The notes beneath the pieces were generated by a model that was given only the letters and a program-made list of their open reading frames with translations, was not told the DNA's origin and did no database searches. From Pseudomonas yamanorum (GTDB lineage Bacteria > Pseudomonadota > Gammaproteobacteria > Pseudomonadales > Pseudomonadaceae): 64,000 nucleotides of DNA. The stretch spans positions 1-64,000 of the forward strand of contig NZ_JACARE010000021.1 of NCBI RefSeq assembly GCF_013386765.1, given 5' to 3'. Positions 17,690-26,003 of this stretch are shown in pieces; within the stretch, counting starts at the first letter, position 1, and every line of letters starts with the position of its first letter. The translations under genes were made by a program, and so were the position numbers.

Positions 17690-18526
17690 ATGCCACGGGC
17701 TATCTGGAAAGGCGCAATCAGTTTCGGCTTGGTACACATCCCGGTGTCGCTGGTCTCGGCGACGTCTTCCCAAGGCGTCGACTTCGACTGGCTGGACAAG
17801 CGCAGCATGGACCCGGTGGGTTACAAGCGCGTCAACAAGGCCACCGGCAAGGAAGTCACCAAGGACAACATCGTCAAGGGCGTGGCCTACGAGAAAGGCC
17901 GCTACGTGATCCTCAGCGAAGACGAAATCCGCTCGGCCCACCCCAAATCCACCCAGACCATCGAAATCATCGCGTTTGTGGCCAGCGATCAAATTCCCTT
18001 GCAGAACATCGACACGCCCTACTTCCTGGCGCCCGACAAGCGTGGCGGCAAGGTCTACGCGCTGCTGCGGGAAACCCTGAAGAAAACCCGCAAGGTCGCC
18101 CTGGCCAACGTGGTGCTGCACACCAAGCAACACCTGGCGGCGCTGATGCCGCTGGAATCGGCCCTGGTACTGGTGATGCTGCGCTGGCCCGCCGAGGTGC
18201 GCGGCCTGGATGAGCTGGAACTGGGCAGCGACGTGACCAAGCCAACCCTGGCCAAGGGCGAACTGGACATGGCCAAGCGGCTGGTGGAAGACATGAGCGC
18301 CGACTGGCAGCCCGACGAATACCGCGACAGCTTCCAGGACAAGATCATGGCGTTGGTGGCGAAGAAGGCCAAGGCCGGCAAGATCGAAGACGTGGAGTCC
18401 AGCGAAGGCGTGGATGAACGTAAATCCGCCGATGTGATTGACCTGACCGAGCTGCTCAAACGCAGCCTGGCGGGCAAGAGCCCGGCGAAGAAACCTGCCG
18501 CGAAAAAACCCCGCAAGGCTTCATGA
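17690..18526 (+). CDS. ku: Non-homologous end-joining protein Ku
   Basis: Bacterial Ku, 278 residues, a ring-shaped homodimer that binds DNA ends and recruits LigD. It starts with the usual MPRAIWKGAISFGLVHIPV and contains the Ku core (DFDWLDKRSMDPVGYKRVNKATG, YVILSEDEI, YFLAPDKRGGKVYALLRE). The C terminus ends in a lysine/alanine-rich tail (SPAKKPAAKKPRKAS) known to aid DNA binding and bridging. ATG 17690 follows AGGAAA. ligD starts 11 bases after its stop, so they form an operon. Confidence 0.96.
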   Translation: MPRAIWKGAISFGLVHIPVSLVSATSSQGVDFDWLDKRSMDPVGYKRVNKATGKEVTKDNIVKGVAYEKGRYVILSEDEIRSAHPKSTQTIEIIAFVASDQIPLQNIDTPYFLAPDKRGGKVYALLRETLKKTRKVALANVVLHTKQHLAALMPLESALVLVMLRWPAEVRGLDELELGSDVTKPTLAKGELDMAKRLVEDMSADWQPDEYRDSFQDKIMALVAKKAKAGKIEDVESSEGVDERKSADVIDLTELLKRSLAGKSPAKKPAAKKPRKAS

Positions 18527-18537
18527 GGTAGACCGCC

Positions 18538-21036
18538 ATGGCCAAGCCCCTGAGTGAATACAACGCCAAGCGCGACTTCGAAGTCACCGCAGAGCCCGCC
18601 GGCAGCGCGCCCCGCGGCCGGAACCGGGCGCAGGCCCTGTCGTTCGTGATTCAGAAGCACGATGCGCGCAACCTGCATTACGATTTTCGCCTGGAACTCG
18701 ATGGCGTGCTCAAAAGCTGGGCGGTGCCCAAGGGTCCGAGCCTCGACCCGAGCCAGAAGCGCCTGGCCGTGCATGTGGAAGACCACCCCTTGGGCTACGG
18801 CAGTTTCGAAGGCAGTATTCCCGCCGGCCAATACGGCGCCGGCGATGTGATCGTGTGGGACCGCGGCGTGTGGCAGCCCCACGACGACCCGCGCAAAGCC
18901 TACGCCGCAGGCAAGCTCAAATTCACCTTGATCGGCGAAAAGCTGTCCGGCGACTGGACCCTGGTGCGCACGCGACTCAAGGGCAGCGGCGACAAGGAAC
19001 AGTGGCTGTTGATCAAGGAAAACGATCAGCAGGCACGCCCGGTGGCTGACTACGATGTGGTGCTGGCCGAACCTAAAAGCGTACTGAGTGACGCCACGGT
19101 GGGCCGCGAGAAAAACACCGTCGCCGCGAAGAAAACCACGCGCAAATCTTCAGCCGCCCTGCCCGACCAGTTCGCGCCACAGCTGGCGACCCTGGTGGAC
19201 CATGCGCCTGACGGGGACTGGGTGTACGAGATCAAGTTCGACGGCTATCGGATCCTGGCGCGCATTCGCGGCGGCGAGGTCCGGCTGTTCACCCGCAATG
19301 GCCATGACTGGACCGATCGCCTGCCACGCCAGGCCAAGGCCCTGGAAGCACTGAAACTCAAGGACAGCTGGCTGGATGGCGAGGTCGTCAGCCTGAACGC
19401 GGAGGGGTTGCCGGATTTCCAGGCGTTGCAAAACGCCTTTGATATTGGCCGCAGCCTGGACATCGTCTATTACCTGTTTGATGCGCCGTTCCTGGAAGGT
19501 CGCGACCAGCGCGAAGCCGCCGTCGAAACTCGCCGTGCCGCACTGAAAGACGTATTGAACCGCAGCAAAAGCAAGTTGCTGCGCTTCTCCGAATCATTCG
19601 CCGCCAACCAGCGGGATATCTTCGAAAGCGCCTGTGACCTGGCCCTGGAAGGCGTGATCGGCAAACGCGCCGGCAGCCCGTACGTGTCCAAGCGCAGCCC
19701 GGACTGGATCAAGCTCAAGTGCCGGCTGCGCCAGGAATTCGTGATCGTCGGGTTCACTCGCCCACAAGGTTCACGCAGCGGGTTTGGCGCGTTGCTGCTG
19801 GCAGTCAACGACGACACGGGCCTGGTGTATGCCGGGCGCGTGGGCACGGGGTTTGATCAAGCCGCGTTGAAGAAGATCAGTGAACAATTGAAGGCGCTGG
19901 AGCGCGATGCTTCACCGCTGGCCAAGCCGCTGACGAGCGCCCAGGCCCGTGGCGTGCATTGGGTCGAACCGCAACTGGTTGGCGAAGTGCAATTTGCCGA
20001 ATGGACCCGTGAGGGCGTGGTGCGCCAGGCGGCATTTGTTGGGCTGCGCACCGACAAGCCGGTCGCGCAGATTGTTCATGAGCAGCCGCGATCGGCCAAG
20101 TCGCTGAAGGAAAAACCACGCAAAAAGGCAGCTGAAGCCAGCGCAGCGGCCGGGGTCAAGATCACCCACCCGGATCGGGTGATCGACACCCAAAGCGGTA
20201 CACAAAAACTGCAACTGGCACAGTTCTATGAAGGGATCAGCGAGTGGATCCTGCCGTATTTGCGCAACCGTCCCGTGTCCCTGCTGAGGGCGCCTGAAGG
20301 CATTGCCGGCGAACAGTTTTTCCAGAAACACTCCGAGCGCCTGGCGATCCCGAATATCAAGCAACTGGACCAGGCCCTGGACCCGGGCCATGCACGGCTG
20401 ATGGAAATCGACAGCCCGGCCGCGCTGATCGGCGCCGTACAAATGGGTACCGTAGAGCTGCACACCTGGGGCGCCACCACCGACAAGATCGAAACCCCGG
20501 ACCTGTTTGTACTCGACCTCGACCCCGACCCGGCACTGCCGTGGAAAAGCATGCTCGAAGCGGCCCAGTTGACCCTGTCGGTGCTGGACGAGTTGGGGCT
20601 TGAAGCCTTCGTCAAGACCAGCGGCGGCAAAGGCCTGCATCTGGTGGTGCCACTGGCGCGCCGGGACAACTGGGAAACGGTAAAGGCCTTTGCCAAAGCG
20701 ATCGCCCAGTTCATGACAGAACAACTGCCGGAGCGTTTTACTGCAACGTCAGGCCCGAAAAATCGCGTCGGCAAGATCTTCATCGACTACCTGCGCAACG
20801 CCCGTGGCGCCAGTACGGTAGCCGCCTATTCGGTGCGGGCACGGCCAGGCCTGCCGGTGTCGGTGCCAGTAAGTCGTGATGAGTTGAAAAGTTTGCAGGG
20901 TGCCCAGCAATGGACGGTGGCCAATCTGCATGAACGCTTGCAGGGTTTGAAGAAGGATCCGTGGGCGGGTTACGCCAACCGGCAGAAGATCAGCAAGAAG
21001 ATGTGGGACAAGCTGGGCGCGCATCCGCCAGGTTGA
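18538..21036 (+). CDS. ligD: Multifunctional DNA ligase D (PE-LIG-POL)
   Basis: NHEJ end-processing and sealing enzyme, 832 residues. Domain order is phosphoesterase (about 30-190, with QKHDARNLHYDFRLELDG), ATP-dependent ligase (about 205-500, nucleophile lysine near 233 in YEIKFDGYRI, and EGVIGKRAGSPY) and archaeo-eukaryotic-type primase/polymerase (about 540-820, with DLDPDP and SGGKGLHLVVP). This is the order found in Pseudomonas LigD. It acts with Ku on double-strand breaks, mainly in non-growing cells. All visible motifs are intact. Confidence 0.96.
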   Translation: MAKPLSEYNAKRDFEVTAEPAGSAPRGRNRAQALSFVIQKHDARNLHYDFRLELDGVLKSWAVPKGPSLDPSQKRLAVHVEDHPLGYGSFEGSIPAGQYGAGDVIVWDRGVWQPHDDPRKAYAAGKLKFTLIGEKLSGDWTLVRTRLKGSGDKEQWLLIKENDQQARPVADYDVVLAEPKSVLSDATVGREKNTVAAKKTTRKSSAALPDQFAPQLATLVDHAPDGDWVYEIKFDGYRILARIRGGEVRLFTRNGHDWTDRLPRQAKALEALKLKDSWLDGEVVSLNAEGLPDFQALQNAFDIGRSLDIVYYLFDAPFLEGRDQREAAVETRRAALKDVLNRSKSKLLRFSESFAANQRDIFESACDLALEGVIGKRAGSPYVSKRSPDWIKLKCRLRQEFVIVGFTRPQGSRSGFGALLLAVNDDTGLVYAGRVGTGFDQAALKKISEQLKALERDASPLAKPLTSAQARGVHWVEPQLVGEVQFAEWTREGVVRQAAFVGLRTDKPVAQIVHEQPRSAKSLKEKPRKKAAEASAAAGVKITHPDRVIDTQSGTQKLQLAQFYEGISEWILPYLRNRPVSLLRAPEGIAGEQFFQKHSERLAIPNIKQLDQALDPGHARLMEIDSPAALIGAVQMGTVELHTWGATTDKIETPDLFVLDLDPDPALPWKSMLEAAQLTLSVLDELGLEAFVKTSGGKGLHLVVPLARRDNWETVKAFAKAIAQFMTEQLPERFTATSGPKNRVGKIFIDYLRNARGASTVAAYSVRARPGLPVSVPVSRDELKSLQGAQQWTVANLHERLQGLKKDPWAGYANRQKISKKMWDKLGAHPPG

Positions 21037-21054
21037 TGCGCGCTGCCGCCCGAT

Positions 21055-21966
21055 TCAGATCAGGATGAAGATCAACGCCAGGCCGGCGAAGATCGCCCAC
21101 TTTTCCAGGTAATAACGCGTACGGTTGCGCTTCTTCAGTTCCTTGCCCCGCAGGCGGATCTTGTACAGGCGGGTAAAGGCACGGTTCAGGCCACCGGTCT
21201 TGTCACCGGCATCGTTGGGCGACCCGGCGGCGGCCATCACGTTGCGGCTGAACCAGCGGTTGAAGGCGGCCGCCCAGCGGTACTTCATCGGACGCTCGAT
21301 GTCGCAGAACAGAATGATGCGGTTCTGCTGCGTGGTGTTTTCGGCGTAGTGGATGAACGTCTCGTCAAACATCACCGCTTCGCCGTCGCGCCAGTAGTAG
21401 TTTTCACCGTCGACGTTGATGTAGCAGCCCGGGTCATTCGGAGTGTCCAGGCCCAGGTGATAACGGTAGGAGCCGGCGTACGGGTCACGATGGCGCACCA
21501 GCTTGGAACCCGGCGGCAGCTCGGCAAACATCGCAGCCTTGATCGTCCCGATGCTTTGCACCAGTTCGGTGGTGCGCGGGCACAGCTTCATCGCCGAAGG
21601 ATGGCTGTCGCCGTACCATTTCAAATAGAAGCGCTTCCAGCCCGTCTTGAAGAACGAATTGAAACCCACGTCGTTGTATTGGTCGGAGCGCTTGATCTCG
21701 CCGGCGCGCAGCAGGTTCTGGCCTTCCTGGCGAATTTCTTCCCAGTGCTCCTGCAACGGGCTCAGGTCTGGAAAGTCGCTGGGAGACAAGTACGGTCGGC
21801 TGGGCAGTTTGGAGAAGAGGTAGAGAAAGCAATTCACCGGAGCCAGGAAGGTCGAGTGATCGCTGAGCTGGCGGCCCAGCTTGTGTCGCACCCGGCCACG
21901 CAGGTGAACATACGCAATGGACAAAACGTAGAGAGCAACAATGATGAGTTTCAAGGTATTCGTCAC
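21055..21966 (-). CDS. lpxO: Lipid A hydroxylase LpxO (aspartyl/asparaginyl beta-hydroxylase family)
   Basis: Fe(II)/2-oxoglutarate dioxygenase that adds a 2-hydroxyl to the secondary laurate of lipid A at the inner membrane. 303 residues, with an N-terminal membrane helix (LIIVALYVLSIAYV) and another hydrophobic stretch at the C terminus. The iron-binding HXD...H set is visible in RHRDPYAGS and DETFIHYAEN, with the 2-oxoglutarate arginine in QNRIILFCD. The start is GTG 21966 with no strong ribosome site. It is convergent with ligD and lies downstream of wzz, 251 bases away on the same strand. Confidence 0.9.
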   Translation of the reverse strand: MTNTLKLIIVALYVLSIAYVHLRGRVRHKLGRQLSDHSTFLAPVNCFLYLFSKLPSRPYLSPSDFPDLSPLQEHWEEIRQEGQNLLRAGEIKRSDQYNDVGFNSFFKTGWKRFYLKWYGDSHPSAMKLCPRTTELVQSIGTIKAAMFAELPPGSKLVRHRDPYAGSYRYHLGLDTPNDPGCYINVDGENYYWRDGEAVMFDETFIHYAENTTQQNRIILFCDIERPMKYRWAAAFNRWFSRNVMAAAGSPNDAGDKTGGLNRAFTRLYKIRLRGKELKKRNRTRYYLEKWAIFAGLALIFILI

Positions 21967-22180
21967 AAGTCAGAAGAGAACAGGCTGCTCCTGCGTGCCC
22001 ACGACGGCCGAGGATTGAAGATGCAGCACCTGAAATCACAATTCAAAAACAGGCAACATGACCGGCTGGGTGACAATCCGGATCATGGCCATTGGCAGCT
22101 ATTTTAGCCACACTTTGTAACCAAAGGTTAATCAAGAATTGTGAAAAGGTGTCCATTGAGTGTGCTGGACAGCGCGGGAG

Positions 22181-22204
22181 CGGGCTTGCCAGACGGCAAG
22201 CCCG
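22181..22204 (-). terminator. Hairpin after wzz
   Basis: A perfect 10-bp stem (CGGGCTTGCC / GGCAAGCCCG) with a 4-base loop begins 14 bases beyond the wzz stop codon. There is no T-run, so termination strength is uncertain. Confidence 0.55.
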
Positions 22205-22217
22205 AGGGCGGTGGGTG

Positions 22218-23561
22218 TTAAATATGCGGTTCGCCATCCTTGCGTGGACGCTGGGAAAACCGATTGTCGTCCTGCAGCGAATAAGCCACAGCTTCACGGC
22301 GTGTCGAGATGAAATGACGGCCCAGCGCTATCAACACACCCACCATCAATCCCGCAACCAGGCTCAGCAGGATAACCAGGGTTTTTTTAGGCTTGATCGG
22401 GCTGAGCGGCTCCTGGGCACGTCGGTCGATAGTGACCAGTTTCAGGGAGCTCATGTCGATATTGAGGCCGCGTAACCGCGCGACTTCCGCTCGTAATGGT
22501 TCAACATCCTGCAAGAAAATGTCTTCATTCCCGCGCTTTTTCAGTACTTCCACTTCGCGGTTGACCTGCAGCATCTGTAACTCCTTACCAATCTCCGCAA
22601 TGCGACTGTTGGTAAAGTCATCGTTGGTGCGCGCCTGCAGGGCCGTGCGCTCCGCCTCAAGCGCCTCTGTACCCAAAAAGTACAGCGGGATTTTCTGATT
22701 ATTGACCTCAGTGCGCATCACTTGATTCGAGCCGCTACGCGAGGCGTCCGCCATCGAGGAGGGGGTAGTCGGTGTCTTGATGCCCATCGATTTGGCAATG
22801 GAAATGGCCTCAGCCAGCTCTGCCAGTCGATCCGTTCTCTCGATTTTCATCTGCAGGCGCAGGGCAACCAACTCGTCCTCCAACTGGGCCCGCTTGAGCC
22901 GATCCGCTTCAAGCAGCTTGGCAATCTTGGACTCCTTATCGGTTTCGTAATTGGAACGCGCCGCGTCAATCTTGCCCTTGAGTTCGTTCAAGCGGTTATT
23001 GACGATCACCTTCAGGTCAGCGCCGACTTGGGCACGTTCCGAATCAATGGCGTAATCCACAAAACCGTTGAGAATCGCCACCCCGTCAATGTCTCTGGGG
23101 TACTGCAACTCAAGCCGGATATAGTTGCTCAGGGAGTCGGCTTTTTTAGGATCAGGCAGGCTCAGATTGATGGAGTTTCGGTTGAACTCTTCAAAACTCT
23201 GCTCCAGGCTTTGCCCAGGCTTCTGGACCGCCTTGAACAGGTCCTCGTGGGTTTTAAAGAACCCCAGGCGAGCTTCGTAGGAATCCAGCTGTGCCCCCAC
23301 TTTGTTCAGGGCGTCGGCCGGGGGCAGCTTATAGACTTCGGAGCGGTTCAGTGCATCCAGTTCGTTGATGGCGGCGGGACGCAGCACACTGCTGACCTGA
23401 TATTCCCGCGGTGCCAGAAATGCGTACCCAACTCCCAGGACACCCGCCAGAATCGTACATCCCAGCACCACCTTTTTTTGCCGCCAGATACCGTGAAACA
23501 CTTCAAACAGATCAATTTCGTCCGATGCCGCATGAGCTTGGAGCCGAGGAGTTTTATTCAA
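22218..23561 (-). CDS. wzz: O-antigen chain-length determinant, Wzz family
   Basis: Polysaccharide co-polymerase of the inner membrane that sets O-antigen length. 447 residues: a membrane helix at about 30-50, a long periplasmic helical domain, and a second helix near 400-425 followed by a short basic tail. The Wzz motifs EIDLFEVFHGIWRQKK and PLSPIKPKKTLVILLSLVAGLMVGV are clear. The length fits the long-chain Wzz2 type of pseudomonads. The start is TTG 23561 with AAGGTG 8 bases before it. No O-antigen synthesis genes are nearby, so it acts at a distance on the main cluster. Confidence 0.9.
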   Translation of the reverse strand: MNKTPRLQAHAASDEIDLFEVFHGIWRQKKVVLGCTILAGVLGVGYAFLAPREYQVSSVLRPAAINELDALNRSEVYKLPPADALNKVGAQLDSYEARLGFFKTHEDLFKAVQKPGQSLEQSFEEFNRNSINLSLPDPKKADSLSNYIRLELQYPRDIDGVAILNGFVDYAIDSERAQVGADLKVIVNNRLNELKGKIDAARSNYETDKESKIAKLLEADRLKRAQLEDELVALRLQMKIERTDRLAELAEAISIAKSMGIKTPTTPSSMADASRSGSNQVMRTEVNNQKIPLYFLGTEALEAERTALQARTNDDFTNSRIAEIGKELQMLQVNREVEVLKKRGNEDIFLQDVEPLRAEVARLRGLNIDMSSLKLVTIDRRAQEPLSPIKPKKTLVILLSLVAGLMVGVLIALGRHFISTRREAVAYSLQDDNRFSQRPRKDGEPHI

Positions 23562-24111
23562 AACTGATACACCTTAAAAAAGTCGACAGTCAACGGCCGC
23601 ACATGTTCGTGAAATACTGAATAACCATGCGCAAAACAGGGACAACGCCCTGTACACCCAACACACACGGTCTGTAGATGTGTCATCGGACCACCCCAGA
23701 CCCGGAAAAGTCCCACACGAGTAGAGATTGTTTTCGTTCAGATACTTAGATGTCATTCCCGATGCGCTGAGCGTAGACCAGCTTGTAAAGAATGGTGTCC
23801 GAAGCGGGCTACAAAATAGCGCTAAATACGCGTGATTATTAGGAAATCTCGTACGCAGCTTTGAGAATTCAGACAATTCTCACAAAATCGTTTCAGTTAG
23901 TCCTTCAGACAGGGTTAACCCTTGACCTTGACTGGTCATTTCTTAACCAAAAAAGAAATTTAAAGGCTGCCGGGCAGGCAAAAAAAAGCCCGCGATGAGG
24001 GCGGGCCAAGGTATTCACTGGAGTAGGTAGCCTTCACCCTACAGGTCGATAAGTGAAGGCCATGTGAAAACTATGTCGCAAGAACAGGTTGCCGGCCTTG
24101 CAGCCAGCCAG
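23562..24111. other. Gene-free, A+T-richer stretch upstream of wzz
   Basis: About 550 bases with no convincing coding frame; the longest open frame (minus strand, 23574-23876) has atypical composition and no recognisable motif. The part next to wzz probably holds its promoter. It also contains the terminator at 23988-24006 and a small inverted repeat (GCCTTCAC / GTGAAGGC) near 24030-24061. Confidence 0.6.
23981..24006 (-). terminator. Rho-independent terminator (minus strand)
   Basis: Read on the minus strand, GCCCGC and GCGGGC pair around a 7-base loop and are followed by eight T residues. It serves whatever once read through the methyltransferase remnant above it. Confidence 0.75.
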
Positions 24112-24312
24112 TCACGCCGGGCGCTTGATGGCAGTCAGGGTGTAGCACAGCGGCAGTTGCGCGGGCTGGTGTTCATACTGGTCGTAGAGTTCCTCGCGAT
24201 TGGAGTGCGCGAACTCCTGCAGATGGCTGATCTGCAACCCGGCGGCGATGGCACCGCTGACGATCTCTCCCCATGTGTGCACAAACCAGTAGGAGGCAAA
24301 CTTTTTAGTCAT
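24112..24312 (-). pseudogene. C-terminal remnant of a SAM-dependent methyltransferase
   Basis: The 66 codons from 24312 down to the stop at 24112 resemble only the last part of a class I methyltransferase (WFVHTWGEIVSGAIAAGLQI, then HLQEFAHSNREELYDQYE and a closing YTLTAIKR). The SAM-binding N-terminal two thirds are absent. A hairpin-forming inverted repeat begins 14 bases upstream of the first codon, close to the probable break. A proper terminator remains downstream. It is most likely a decayed gene. Confidence 0.6.
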
Positions 24313-24325
24313 TGCGACAAAAGAA

Positions 24326-24390
24326 GTTCGCCCTACACCAAAAGCCTCGCCATCCCTGAACCGGTAAAGAGCCTTCGCTGTAGGGCGAAC
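24326..24390. repeat. REP-like hairpin with 12-bp perfect arms
   Basis: GTTCGCCCTACA at 24326-24337 is the exact inverse of TGTAGGGCGAAC at 24379-24390, and inner bases pair partly. It matches none of the three REPIN classes elsewhere in the window. Confidence 0.65.
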
Positions 24391-24602
24391 GGACGGAAAA
24401 TAAGCCAGGCTTATGGGATGTTCAACTGTTAACAATAAAATCCCCTGAAAAAACCTCCGCCAGCGCTATTTTTCGATGCAATTGGCTCCACTTTGTAAAT
24501 GTTTGTGCTTGCGCCGCCGTGGGCGCGTGACGCCCACGGCAGAACTATACGTTCATGCCATGGGTCACTATCGCTACCGACCTCGCCCTTGAAGACTGTG
24601 CC

Positions 24603-25841
24603 ATGGCCACTCGCTCTGACCTGCGCAACACCTTGTCCCTGGACAGCCTGAACTTCTTCCTGGCCGACGTGCGTGACGGGCTGGGACCTTACCTGGCGAT
24701 TTATCTGCTGGCCGTGCATCACTGGGACCCCGCCAGTATCGGCGTGGTGATGACCCTCGCCGGCATCGCCGCCCTGCTCACCCAGACGCCAGCCGGCGCC
24801 TTGATTGACCGAACCCGCAGCAAGCGCGCAGTGATCGTGATCGCAGCCCTTTTGGTGACCGCCAGTTGCCTGCTCCTGCCCTTCGTCAGCTCCTTCAGCC
24901 TGGTGGCGCTGACCCAGGCGGCCAGCGCGGCAGCAGCTTCGGTGTTCGCACCCGCCATCTCGGCGATTTCCCTTGGCATCACCGGGCCGCGGGCCTTCAC
25001 CCGCCGCACCGGCCGCAATGAAACGTTCAACCACGCCGGTAACGCGGTGGCCGCCCTCCTCGCCGGCGGGTTTGCCTACCTGTTTGGCCCGGTGGCGGTG
25101 TTCTACTTGATGGCGGTCATGGCGGTGGCCAGCGTGATCGCGGTCAGCTGCGTGTCGGCCGAGGCGATCGACCACGAGGTGGCACGGGGCTTCGACCCGT
25201 CCCACAGCGCCGAACATGAACAGCCGTCGGGGATCGCGGTGCTACTGGCCAACAGGCCATTGCTGCTGTTCGCCATCTGCTGCGCACTGTTTCACCTGGC
25301 CAATGCCGCCATGTTGCCGCTGGTCAGCCAGAAGCTGGCGCAGATCAACCTGCAAATGGCCACCCCGCTGACCTCGGCCTGCATTGTTGCGGCGCAGCTG
25401 GTGATGGTGCCGGTGGCCTGGCTGGTGGGGGTGAAAGCCGATGTGTGGGGGCGCAAGCCGCTGCTGCTGGCCGGCTTCATGATTCTGCCACTGCGGGGCG
25501 TGCTGTATACGCTGTCCAATGATCCCTATTGGCTGGTGGCAGTACAGATGCTCGACGGCGTCGGGGCCGGGGTTTTTGGTGCGCTGTTTCCGGTGATTGT
25601 CAAAGACCTCACCCAGGGCACCGGGCGTTTCAATGTGAGCCTGGGGGCGCTGTCCACGGCATTCGGCCTCGGGGCTGCGCTGAGCAGCAGCCTGGCGGGT
25701 TTCGTGGTGCAGTGGGCTGGATACAACGCCGCTTTCCTGACCCTGGCGGGTGTGGCCGCCGTCGCGTTGGGCTTGTTGTGGGTGGCAATGCCGGAGACCC
25801 GGGTGAATCCATCCTTGCAGCGCCATACAACTCCCGCCTGA
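24603..25841 (+). CDS. MFS transporter
   Basis: Major facilitator superfamily carrier of 412 residues with about 12 membrane segments in two halves. The loop between helices 2 and 3 carries the family motif in GALIDRTRSKRAVI, and its second-half equivalent is VGVKADVWGRKPLLLAG. The long middle loop (about residues 195-225) is hydrophilic. The substrate cannot be told. ATG 24603 is preferred from the N-terminal sequence, although no good ribosome site is seen; an ATG at 24555 would add 16 residues. The gene appears to stand alone between the methyltransferase remnant and ybiT. Confidence 0.85.
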   Translation: MATRSDLRNTLSLDSLNFFLADVRDGLGPYLAIYLLAVHHWDPASIGVVMTLAGIAALLTQTPAGALIDRTRSKRAVIVIAALLVTASCLLLPFVSSFSLVALTQAASAAAASVFAPAISAISLGITGPRAFTRRTGRNETFNHAGNAVAALLAGGFAYLFGPVAVFYLMAVMAVASVIAVSCVSAEAIDHEVARGFDPSHSAEHEQPSGIAVLLANRPLLLFAICCALFHLANAAMLPLVSQKLAQINLQMATPLTSACIVAAQLVMVPVAWLVGVKADVWGRKPLLLAGFMILPLRGVLYTLSNDPYWLVAVQMLDGVGAGVFGALFPVIVKDLTQGTGRFNVSLGALSTAFGLGAALSSSLAGFVVQWAGYNAAFLTLAGVAAVALGLLWVAMPETRVNPSLQRHTTPA

Positions 25842-26003
25842 CATATGCGACAATGCGCGCCAAATTCCAACATGCACCCATTTTTCTGCTCAGCGACTGG
25901 GCCTCAAGCCTTGATGTCGCTGCCGACGTATGCCCGTTGGCCTGGGCCACAAAATGGGCCCGGCTCAAATTAGCGCACTCCAAGCTATTGATAGGTAAAG
26001 TAA

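Noticed and set aside
17690..21036. ku-ligD as part of a phage or mobile defence island
   Set aside because: No integrase, tRNA or composition shift is nearby; the pair is common in Pseudomonas chromosomes.
23574..23876. 100-codon minus frame upstream of wzz
   Set aside because: No motif, no ribosome site, and mixed composition; likely non-coding promoter region.
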